From Protea cynaroides (taxonomy: Eukaryota; Streptophyta; Magnoliopsida; Proteales; Proteaceae): a stretch of 64,000 nt of DNA. Under the pieces are notes generated by a model. It was not told the origin of the DNA, made no database searches, and saw only the letters and a program-made list of their open reading frames with translations. This document shows positions 23,871 through 35,500 of this stretch, in pieces. How positions within the stretch are numbered: position 1 is the stretch's first letter; each line of letters opens with the position of its first letter. Both the position numbers and the translations under genes were made by a program. The stretch covers positions 32,483,758 to 32,547,757 of the forward strand of contig CM053266.1 of NCBI GenBank assembly GCA_028583415.1. The letters are read 5' to 3'.

Positions 23871-24344
23871 CTCAAAATTCTTACTTTTTTATATCTACGA
23901 ATGGGCCCACTCTTATATATAAAAAAGGCCCCATTCATTAGATATAAAAATGTAAGAATTAAATACATATGAGATTGAAACTTGATATATAATATAAGTA
24001 AAGAATACACAGATTTTCAGATTTTTTATTTTTTTTTATTGGGTATTAACTTGAAACGCCCACCAAAGGAAAGAGAAATGAAGCTTCCTCATTAGGATGG
24101 CTGACATTTTTATTTAAATTTTTGAAGGGATGATAAGGCGAAGATAATCCATATTGAATTAAAGGGTGGGATCCACAAAAGGTCTGGATCTCTAAAATTA
24201 AATGAATCCTGTTGTGAGTTTTTTTTTTCTCTCTTTTTTATATCTACGAGTGGGCCCACAGGTGGTGAAATAAATAAAAGAAACTATTACAAAGTAAACA
24301 GCTTAAGAAATAAGAAAACTTAATTAAGAGAGAGTTGGTGGGGT
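23871..24344. other. Intergenic, no gene seen
   Basis: AT-rich DNA bordering copy B; a GTGGGCCCA word recurs. Nothing supported. Confidence 0.4.
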
Positions 24345-25639
24345 GTACTGTCGGCAAGGGGTACGAGGTTTACAGTTTTACATGCTCAAACGGACGTGGA
24401 CGCTTCCTCTCCATTCATGGAAAGTTTCAGTTCCACAACTATTAAATCTTTTGGTCAAACTTTCTCTTTTTAATCAAATTTTTTTAATCAAATTTTCACT
24501 TTTTATTATTATTCTTCAGGGATAATCCTAGTAATAATTTTTTTTTTTAATTTCATCTTCAGGTAATGATTAGGTAGTTGGGTCCACCCATAAAATTTTT
24601 ATGGGCCCACGAATCCCCTCACCCCCTTTACAAACAACAAAAAAAAAAAAAAACCCTGCATTATCATTACATTCATCCTCCATGCCATATTGCATAAGGT
24701 TCTATAATGGAGTTAATTTTTTTTTTCCTATCCATGAAAAAGAGATAATAGGATCTGTCAGATTTCTGATTGTAGATGATTCATTTCATTTACCATCTTT
24801 TTTAAAAAGTAAAATTAAAAAAATATTATGATGGTAAAAAATAATGTAAATAGGTCATAATCTAAATGAGATTTTCAAAGTTTTTAATAGAAAATGGATT
24901 GTGAGGAATCAAAGAATTACAGATCAATCAACAAAAAGAGTTTAATTATGTAATCTGAAAACTCAACATTGCTATCTGAAGAATTGCAAAACTCTAATTA
25001 TGGACAATAATAGAGTTCCATTTTGTACATCTCCCTCCCTTGCTCCTTGCACCCAAGATTGAAAATTTGGAATCGATTTCTATAAATTTTTGGATTCAAA
25101 TTGACTCGGAATTAGCCGAAATTGTCCTTCATTAATTGAAACCCTAAATATTTGAATCTAAAAGAAGCAAAAAGTTACCATAAATTTGTTCATTTTTTTT
25201 TTAATTTTTTATTAAAAATACTTGTAGATCTTATTACAAGAGGTAAGTTTCATTGATTGCAAAATAGGTTTTACAATGATTGTTGATTGATGGGTATCAA
25301 AGGTTGGTCAATTTGGTCACCCTTTTATGTTGCCTTATAAGAAGGCCACTTGTTTGGCGTATCAAGAGGGGATTATAAAAGATAGTTGGTTTATCTACTT
25401 TCATTTCTTGCCTTGGTTAATAAAGAGAAGGGGAAAGAATCACAAACCAAAGCAAACCCAACAAAGAGGAAGATGAGAAACCTCGATGGAGATCACTTGG
25501 GTTATATAGTCCATCAAAAATTCATAATGTGTCTTGCGCTGGTGTTCATGGATTGAGTTGCAACACAAGAATCACCCTCTCATCAATGATATTGAGGATG
25601 ACGTTTCACAGAAGATTAAAAATAGTATGGATGAAGTAG

Positions 25640-26040
25640 AGATGTGCATTTGGAATGTTGTGTGATTGACTTATTCTATTAAAATTTCAAAGAAAATTTT
25701 ATAGTCATTCGATTGACTATGATATATGGTGTGGAATATTGGACAATGAAGAAGCATCATATAGATACATTTTGCGTAGCTAAGATGATGATGTTGAGAT
25801 GAATGTTTTGCAAAACTAGAAAAGATAAGGTAAAGAATGATCGTATTAGAGCTGATTTGAGAGTAGCGTTGATACATAAGTTACAAAAAAATCATTTGAG
25901 ATAGTATGACTATGTTCAACGGAACCATTAGAAACTCTAGATGAGTGCTTTGATTTAGATTGAAGATCCAAAATAGCTATGGATGGATCTAAGATGACTC
26001 AAGAGGTGGCAGTGAGAAAAGACATACGTAACTTAGGCCT
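25640..26040 (+). pseudogene. RTE-type LINE reverse transcriptase C-terminal fragment
   Basis: The plus strand reads IYGVEYWTMKKHHID, then MMMLRWMFCKTRKDKVKND, RIRADLRVALIH and, after a stop, YVQRN. This is the order of the conserved C-terminal region of plant RTE-class LINE polymerases (normally E-C-W, M-L-R-W and G-H-V-Q-R words). Several stops follow, so it is a dead fragment. It lies in the extra DNA of copy B. Confidence 0.75.
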
Positions 26041-26675
26041 TGTTTCAAGTATAACATCAAACAAAATTGATTGAAATACTTTTTTGTTTTTATTGTTGTT
26101 GCGTTGAATTGGCAATCACATATGTTCATTTAATTAAATTCTCTTTCCTTTCTTACTCATCAAATTAGCATAGTTTAATTGGGACAACTCTCAATACATC
26201 TCCTATAATCATTGATTAGATTAATATAAAAGAAAATTTTCACCCACCTCTGTACTTTTACTTTTAAATCACCTAACCCCAAAATCTTCTCATTTTTTAT
26301 TTTATATAAAACTATGATTCCCACTTGTTCTCAAGAGTGAACAAGCAGGTTGTTTGACAATTATTTTGCTTAAAATAAAAGAAATGCTTCTTTGTATTAA
26401 GCTTATGTAATTTTTTATTTTTTCTTTCTTCATATTTTATGATTATTTAAGTATAAAGGTTCGAGGAGAATAAGATGTCGAAGGGATGATAAGCAAAAGT
26501 AAGCTGATCTGTTCAAACTTTATGATAAATTAAACAGATTACTGAATCAAGGAATTGGTCTAAACTATACAAGTGGGAAAAGTTCAATTCAGATTGAAAT
26601 ACAAATTTCACTTTCAGGGTTTGAAGATTCTTTTTTATATTTCTAACATAAAAACCATGATAACTTTCTTTTTTA

Positions 26676-26684
26676 TAATTTTTT
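26676..26684. other. Paralogous empty site of the Mutator-like element
   Basis: A single TAATTTTTT within sequence matching both outer flanks of the 7999-15951 element (AACCATGA...TTTAA on the left, TTAAT on the right). Confidence 0.7.
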
Positions 26685-28760
26685 TTAATATGGTCCCTTG
26701 TTATCCACTCAATACGTTCTCAAACTACTAAAACAATTAAGGCAAAATTTTTTTTAGTTTATCGATCAACTATCGATTCCATGGTCTGAAATCATCCACC
26801 TTCCAAAGTGCATAAATCCTAGTATGGTTTTGGCTTTTTGATTCGGTATCAGTTTGGTTCAAGATGTAATGAGCATAAACCAAAACCAATCCAGTCACTA
26901 ATTGATTTCATTTTTTTAAATCAAAACAGATTTGTATTTGTTTTGGCTAATTCAGGTCTTAATCGATTTTCCTTTTATATAGCCTTTTCCCATCGGGGTT
27001 GCATAAAAATCCATCCTCTTATCCACATACATAGAAAGGAATCAATGTTGAAAAATCTATAAATTGTAGAATTGAGAATGTAAAAGTCCATCAAATTTGA
27101 TAGAAAGAAAACAATGCGGAGAGATGAAAAAGAGAGAACAAATAAATATATTATGAGTCTGTTTGATTTGATTTTAAACAGTCAGTTTTGATTTGGTTAA
27201 TCAGTTTCAATTCATAATTGACACCTTAACCTCAGTATATAAATTTTCATAAGCCTCCCTTCTCTGATTCTTGTGCCATCGATTTCTCAGATTTTCATAC
27301 TAAAATTTCTTTCTGAAATTAAAAAATTCAAAAGAAAAGAAGAAAAGAAAACAAAGAACATAAGAAGACAGACTTTAGTTCTAGATTATTCACATGTTTC
27401 CACTTATTTTTCTAACCTCAGCAGAAGGCTACAGGTTGAAGTCTTGTAGAGTTCTTTACTTTACCCAACAACAAGAAGACAGTTCATTGTACTTTTCACC
27501 CACTCCTTTTCCCTTTTCTTTATTCCTACAAACCACAATACATCCATTCAAGTAAGGAATCTGTGGAAAACCAAAATTAATTGTTTATAGGTAATCATTG
27601 CTGAATCCTTGTCCCACGATAGCAAAAACCTACTAGTAGGACCAGATCTTTATCTCAACTTGGCTTTCCAAGGCCACAGTTTGACACTCGTGAATCATGT
27701 GCAAGTGGTGGTATCGAGTGGAGGTACAAAGTCCATCAATGAATCCACCTGCAGACCCCAAAAAGCCACAGGGTTGTTTGAGAATTTAAGATATCTGCTA
27801 CCGTAGCATTCATGGTTCAAGTAATCCGTATCAAATTCATTGATTGATCTGATATTATTTTAATATTATTATATATGATATCCATCACATATCTACTTCT
27901 CATCGAATCCAATGGATTTTAAACATAACCAATACCATATTGGATACCTAGAATTAAAACCTTGATAGCACCTATGTAAGCAATTTTTTTTCTTTTTTTG
28001 ATTGAGAAGCAAGCACACAATCGTAACTGTTCTCTACCATTCAGTCATGATCTTCATATCTAAAGAGAATTTTGAACAAAACAGATCAGAAAACCATGTA
28101 AAATCAGGACTATGTTATCAAAGGCAGTGATTGAAGGCTAGGATTGGCTCATACCTGATCAGAACTGGTCGGGGTTGATTCTGTGCAGCAACCGAAAAGG
28201 GATGCAATGGCCAATGGCTGATCCTAAAATAACAAGGCAAAAATCATGGAAAACAGAACCAATGCCAATCTGGATTGGAATCAGCTGGGCCCAACTACGT
28301 GCTTTAAAACATTGTTTCAAAGTAAGATGATACTCAAATGGCTAAGAGCCTAACTCATTGGTCTTTGGAGTATTTTGATCATCATCGATTGAATGAGCTA
28401 TGCAATGACACTTCTCGCATGCTCATCATATCTGAATGCATATGCAGTAAGGCAACTGAATCATGATTGTACTAGAATATGCTTTTAAACCTACTCCCAT
28501 TCCCACATGAATCAGTCAAATGGGCTTTTAGAGTCGGTCAAGAAACAGCCCTTTTCATAGTAGTGAAATTTTGTCCACTCCTGCTAGTTTTTGACTTGCT
28601 GGATAGTGGCAACGACCTTCACAGAGGACAAGTTTAGTGGAGGAAACTCCTACACCAAGAACATATAGAGATGTCATAATTAGCTTCCCTTACACTTATT
28701 GATAAAGGGAACATGGAGCTTAAGTTTCTTCTCCAATGGCAACTTAACTTTGACCCGAGC

Positions 28761-30233
28761 ATACCAACTGCGGCAGCTAACATTCTTTGATAATCCAATT
28801 TCCCTGTCAGCGTCACAACCGCTACTACATAGGTGGCCGCAGCACAAATGGAATCATCTTCAAATCCTACTGGGATGCCTCTGATATGGATGCTCAGGTC
28901 CACAGTGTGATGGTGTGCTTCTGGGTGAAGTCAGATAAGTACAATGTAAAAGCACCCTCAAGCTGAATTAAATAGAAACCAAGACAAGAAACCAACAGCA
29001 GTAGCATACTTAAATTCTGAAGAGTTTTTGGTTGGCCTTTGGACTTTATTTTCGTTATAATTTGATTTGCAAAGTTCTCTTAAACATCTGGATGACTGTA
29101 AATTAAACATATAGTAGATCTTGTGTGGACTTAGAACATAGATAAGCAAATAAGGCAAATACTGAAAAACTGAGGACATGTATGTTGACCTAGTTTCCTT
29201 TCTTAATCTAAATTTTCAGGTTTCAATAAGAAAATTTTTATGCAATCTAGTACTGCACTTTATTACAAAGAAAGTTCAAACATGTAGACAGTGGCAAGAT
29301 ACTGCATGAAGTTAATATCACATCTGGAAGTTAATGCATGCATCATGCATCAGCTTATGCTTTGCATGGGATTGCCGACTTCTATGGAACCTATATTGCT
29401 TCATATATCTACTTTAAACTCTATTCTATTTTTCGCTCACCTTAAACCAAAACGGGGCGACAACATACCCTTTTTTTATCATGACATCAACATTCTATAG
29501 TATTCTGAGCTAAAATTCTTACATTACATCACCATTTTATATAATGCACAGCGGCAAGCACATCAACCTTTAGGACCATCTATTTTCCCACCATCATCTT
29601 GGAGGCTTCAAACAGATTGTTCAGTTTCACTTCTTCTCAGTGCATACAAGACACCATCCATTCTGTTGCTTGCTCAAATTATTTTGTATCCATAGCTTTT
29701 CTTCAATCACAACAAAGGCTGGCCCTGATTTGATGCTGAAGCCTCAACAAATGCATGTAGGATGGAAGTGACTACCTTGTATATCCCCCCTCTCTTTGTT
29801 TTTTGTAAAGGGGTCGGGCAAGGGGGTGGGGGTGCGCAAGCAGATAGTCATATCTTATCCTGTTGGCCCAGAGTAACAAGAGTGGATACCGATCTATTCT
29901 GCTAACTTTGAGATGGATGTCATGCTCAACAACAATATGCCATGGCAAGTTTAGTCCAATAAAGACAAATGGTATACTTACTCACATCCCAATCCACAAC
30001 CGGTTTACCCAGCCCACCACCAAAGGACAATGACAATGAGTTAAAATGGTTATGTTAGCAGAAAGGTCGTTTTAAGACAAGCTTACATAATCAAATTATA
30101 AAGCATTTATGGACTAAAAGTGGAGAATGACTTCAGAGCATTAATTTCAACTTATGCACCAGGGAATTGAATAGAAAGCTTAGATAACTGAGATAGGATG
30201 CCCGTTCAACTACCACATGCTGATCAATACAGT
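28761..30233. other. RAD51B downstream region
   Basis: Should contain the RAD51B 3' UTR just below 30234 on the minus strand, but no compelling polyadenylation site could be chosen. No other gene is seen; short open frames here lack family resemblance. Confidence 0.4.
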
Positions 30234-30295
30234 TTACCTCTCTGACTGAATCATGACAACTTCTCCCTGTTTGAAGTTGATGAGGTCATTGTGTC
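30234..30295 (-). CDS. RAD51B: RAD51B terminal exon and stop
   Basis: 62 nt after AATGCAG. Encodes HNDLINFKQGEVVMIQSER then TAA, matching the GHSDMINF ending of Arabidopsis RAD51B. The stop sits in a GTAAAC context that also resembles a donor, so an alternative longer 3' end cannot be excluded. Confidence 0.88.
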
Positions 30296-32522
30296 CTGCA
30301 TTTGTCACCAAATAAACTCGTGAATTTTCCTCCTTTGATACCAAGAATGACATCGGTAATACAAGATTTTTAATTATGGGAAAGCAGGCTGCCTGTATTA
30401 AATACCAAAAACAAAGTACCTCATTTCTCGGTAAGGAAATCACAAGAATGCAACGGCATATGCATGCATATGTTGGGGAGGTAGGACTGGAAGTCTGGAA
30501 CCCATCATTAACTGAATACCACCCAGAGGTGGCAAAGGATCATGTTGGTACACGTTGGATTCATGTACTGAGAAATTAACCCAACTTCGACATGACCCAT
30601 TAATCAATCATGTCAGAGTATCCAAACACTGTTAGTAAACTGGTTATGTTTGGGTCAGCAGGGTGAAAAGGAGAACTCAACAGTGCCAATGGGGCCACAG
30701 TTTTTACAGTTTGACAATGACAAAATTTGTACCCCAACCTCATGCACAGAAGCACAGGTCCAACACCCAAAGCTACACAAACTAATCAATATATATATAT
30801 CCCGGATGACCTTTTTATCACTTGTGCCCTTTTGTATAGGGTCACATCGAAGTTCCCTTAATCGGTTAATCCAAACTCTTATAACTCTGTTTTATGTCCA
30901 TATTGAGTTGGTGAGTCGTGCAGAAAATTACCACCTCTATTACCATCTAGGGAGGTCACAACTATTGATTCTCTGGTGGAGATGTATTTTTGCATGGAGG
31001 ACCAAGGCAGGAGCTACTCATGGCAGATGCAATCTCCTGCATGTCCCTCCAAGAGGGTTATGGTACTCTTACACTGATGCAGGCTAGATCCGTTGGCTGG
31101 GTATATTTTTCAGGGTTTATTTTAATTATTGGAAAGTTGCTATTTTTACATGTTCATAGGTTTATTTAGTCATTAGGCATTTAATCTTGTTAGTTTTAGG
31201 AGTTTTGAAATCTTTTGCACATTAGTACTTCTTAACCTATGGTTTATTATGAACATGACGTGAAACCTAATTAATAATTATTTAGTTGATCATGTTACTT
31301 GGCTTTATACTATTCTTTACTTGTAGTTATCATGATATTGATGCAGGCTGGATCCGTTGGCTGGGAATATTTTTTCAGGGTTTATTTTAATTAAAAAAAT
31401 TATTGTAATTTAATTTAGTTTTATGTCTTTCCATAATAAAAAGGGATGGAGTTACCCTTTCGCTAGGAGTTTTAGGCTAGTTAGGAGTCTTCTTTAATTA
31501 GGAGTCTTCTTTAGTTAAGAGTCTTTTAATTATCATGTTTTTATTTAGTATTTTTATTTAACAATTAATTAAATTGTAAAGTCTATTTATAGACCTTTTT
31601 ATCAATGAATAATAGGATGGAGATTTGAGAAAATTTGGTTTTGGGTGCCCTACGGGCAGAGCACTTTCTGCTCTCCTTTTCCTCTCTCTTGGTTGGGTTG
31701 TCTCTCTCATGGCCGATTCCCTTCCCCATTGCTATGGAAGCCATCCTTTCCCTACCAATCTTTGGGTAGATTTTCTTTCTCTTATCCTTTGGTTTCCCTT
31801 CTTTCTCTTTCTAACCCCTATTCTTCTTCTGATTCCTTTTACCCTGTTCTAGTGGGAATCACAGTCCCAAAGATACCCTTCGAAATCCTTTGTTCTTAGC
31901 CCCAAACCTTACCTCTACAGCGAGTTGCAAACCTGCAACTAAATCTGATTCCATGTTCTAACGCCAGGATTGACTCCCATAGTTTACCTCCACCTTAGGG
32001 CTTGGTTATTGGGACAACAAATTGTTGGAATTCAAAGTCAGGTAGTTGCGATCCTCCTCCCCAAATCTCTTGAAACACCTTCATATGGGTGAGATATATC
32101 ACTCGTAAGTTCTCTGGTTTAATGTTTCTGTTTTGGCTGGAGGTTGAACACAATCTCAAGCCACGTTTTATTCCTTTAATTGTTTTTATTCTTAGTTTTC
32201 CAACACTACCACTCCTGTAACCTTTTATTCATAGGTTATCCTTATTTATACCTAATACCTACACCACCCTCACCTCTTTAAATTTAATCCCTATTCTGTC
32301 CTAAGTTCTGTTTGGCTATCCCATTATATTTAATCCATATTTGGTCCCAAGGCTCTGTTTGTTTCCAAAGTTATTAAATTCTGAGTTATTACTAGATCTG
32401 CCATTGATTCTTCAATTAAAGCTTATATTAGCTTGGGTGGGCCATAGCAGACCCGATTGGGTTTTTTTCTCGACCCGGGTCCGCATTACACTCTCTGGTT
32501 TCAAAGAATTCCTACAGAGTGG

Positions 32523-32560
<38 letters not shown>

Positions 32561-35500
32561 TCAGCATCTACAACAGACCTTGACAATGAATTGCGCATAT
32601 CTCTGGCCCCATTACTTCTATTCCATCATCACTAAGTAATGAAATCCCTGATGAAGTCACAACGAAAGGGAATGCAAGAGAAGGAGATAATGGAGATTTT
32701 GCAACCTTAATAAACCTCTGTCCTGCAAAAGAAAAGAAAAGAAAATAAATATGAACAGTGTTGAATACAACTGACATATCTTAAATGCCTTGACTTCAGT
32801 CTATTAGTGCAAAGACATTAAAGTTATATGTAAATGTGGATCTTCTAAACAATGGGCCAGAGATAAAGTAAACAAAAAAAATAAAATAAAAAGCTACTGC
32901 ACATAAATGAAATTAACAAAGACAAGTAATTAGAAAAATGAAGCACCTATTCGATTAAAGGTAAATCTCATCCATTTGGAGAGCGAGGAACCAAAGTTAT
33001 GACAACATGTAACCCTCTAAAATTCAAATAATCAGTTGGAAAACCAGTTCTTGCAGGGAAATGTCAATAGTAAAACCATGTACGGTGAGAAGTGTGAAAG
33101 ATCTGGAAATAGCCAGATTGTTAAAGCTTGAGACTATGGCTAGAAGAAGGTTTCAGATTATTGAACTATATTGGACACCTCCAATTAATAACTGGTGCAA
33201 AATATATGTAGATGGATGCAGCATGGGGAACCCAGGTGATGCAGCAGCAGGAGGGGTAGTGCGAGATAGAACTTTTAAAGTGCTTTTTGCTTTCGCTGAA
33301 TATCTTGGGGTGACAACAAATTTTACAGCAGAGCTGAGAGCATCACTACGAGGCATTGAGGAGGCTTCAAAACTTGGTTTTGACAAAATTTGTATGGAAA
33401 GTGATTCGACTTCGGTGATCACATGCATGAGAACAAACAAAATGCCATGGTACTTTCTTCAGGCATGGAGGAGCTCCAGGACAACAGCTAGAGGCACTGA
33501 CCTCAGATATACATACTGCTTTAGGGAGATCAATACAGTGGCAGATAGGCTTGCAAAAAGAGCAGCTATAGATAGGAGATCTTATGTATGGACAGAATGT
33601 ACTAATTTTATTGCTACAGAGATGGTTTGGGATGCTTCCCATAGACTGCGTTTTAGATTTCTGTAGTTTTTTATTATTCCCGCTAGGGGTACTTTGCTGA
33701 TGGCAATGCCGAAGGTGGGGTTTACCACTAGTAGGAGGACTTGATGTATATTTTTTAAATTCATTAATATATTCTTGCTGACCTTTAGGGAAAAAGCACC
33801 TATATGAAGAAAATTTCTTGTCAGAATAAAAAAAAAAAAAAAAAAAAAAAGAAGGCAAAAGCTTTAGCTCTAAGAACAGCAGAAAACACTCTACTAAAGC
33901 TAAAAGAGGACCATGACAATAGGAGATAGTTTACAACTAGGGAAGGCAGCAGCGCAGGGCAGATTTACAATGCAACCTAATTTTGGGGGGGTGGGGGTTA
34001 TAGGTTATCAAAAACTTGGACCAGATGCAGAACCAATCATGGTCATACCACACTCCACCCATTAGGGGTGGGCTGGAGTGTGCCCCCTGTTTAACCTGCT
34101 CCATTGCCAATCCCCATCTGCAATGGTTGCCGAACCTAAAAGCGTACTATAACAAATATTCTTTTGACATGCCCATCGGTGGAAACATAGGAAAACTTGG
34201 AACAAGAAGCACATGTTTGCTCAAGTAAGAGGGCGAACTGTGGATGTTAAATAAAGCAGAACAATCTCCATAGAGGCCCAACAAGTAACATCAATACACC
34301 CCTTACAACCACAAGGCTAGCACGATGTAATTTGTAAAATTTCAGTTTACTTGGGTTACTAGTTAAAAAGATAAGAGGTCCAGCTTTATTATAGTTGCAC
34401 TCTCACAAAAAACCAATTGCATATGGATAAAACCCTACAAGCTCCATAAAAGATAATTCATATGCCTGTGGAGCCCAGACCAGCGAACAAACAGCATATT
34501 CATGTTTGATAGAGCATAAGGGTTTACCTTGCGGACTCTACTTGCATTGTGGTCCCAAGCCAGGATAACAGTGGGAGGTAATTGATCTAAGGAACTAATC
34601 AGTGCCCCTGTTTCATATGACTACTTATGTAATATTAATTATAATTATGAGCTTTATCAACTCATGAAGAAAAACAATCATCATGTCACTACATTTTTTA
34701 TTTTATTTTTTCAAATTTTCTTGTTCAGTGAGGCAGCATTTGGATCAGCTGAATTGGATGCAGGGGATTTCCAAATCCACAGGCCTAGTAATGTGGTCAT
34801 TCCAATTGTTTTCTGTCAAAAATCAGAAAACCTGAAGAACCTCATTAAAAATTCCAGTTCCACTGTCAGGATGACAAAAAATTCCTAAAAATTTGACCAG
34901 GGTGATTTGAACAATATTCAGCATTTAATCTATTAAAATTTCAATTTATTGAACTTCATATACTTTTAATCCAATATACTGTATATTATATATAATTTTG
35001 AAGAATAATAGCAACTATTTATTTGACTAATTTACATTAAATTTTAATTAAAACAAAGATGAATAATTTTATTTTAAAAGTAAATATTTAGTTTATTGGA
35101 ATATTTTATTTGTGTAATTTATAATAAATTTAAATACAATGAAAATTTGTATTTGGTTTATCAGAATATTTTTATCAGATATTCATTTTTAATTAATTGA
35201 GATAAACTAAACTCATCATATTAAAGTTAATGATTAACTTTAGGATTAATTCTATATAGGTTGGTTGAATTATTTGAAAGATAATTGACTCAGAATTTAT
35301 TAGTCACTAATACCCTTTCAGGCCCATACTTGTAGAAATGCATAATTCCAAATCTAATATGTACTATGCAACAAATAGAAAAATAAGAGAAGATTGAGAG
35401 AATCGATGTGTCCTGCTCCTCTCCTTATAGCTTGATTTATAGAAAATAGAAAACAACTATTAGCTAAGATCTAGGACTCTACAAGTCAGAGTCCTAGTGT

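Larger units (their letters stand above)
24345..28760. repeat. Segmental duplication, copy B
   Basis: Second, diverged copy of the segment at 4985-17770, in the same orientation. It lacks the Mutator-like and GGT-rich insertions of copy A but has its own insertion of about 1 kb (roughly 25070-26130) carrying an RTE-type LINE fragment. The short open frames inside are not conserved between the copies. Confidence 0.85.

Noticed and set aside
28634..28903. 89-codon minus-strand frame in copy B
   Set aside because: Not conserved in copy A, where only a few words align and the frame is broken.
30650..31087. 145-codon frame in a RAD51B intron
   Set aside because: No recognisable domain, and it overlaps the start of a repeated unit.
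34664..34888. Frame with a signal-peptide-like start
   Set aside because: Short, isolated and AT-rich; hydrophobic start comes from T-rich intron DNA.
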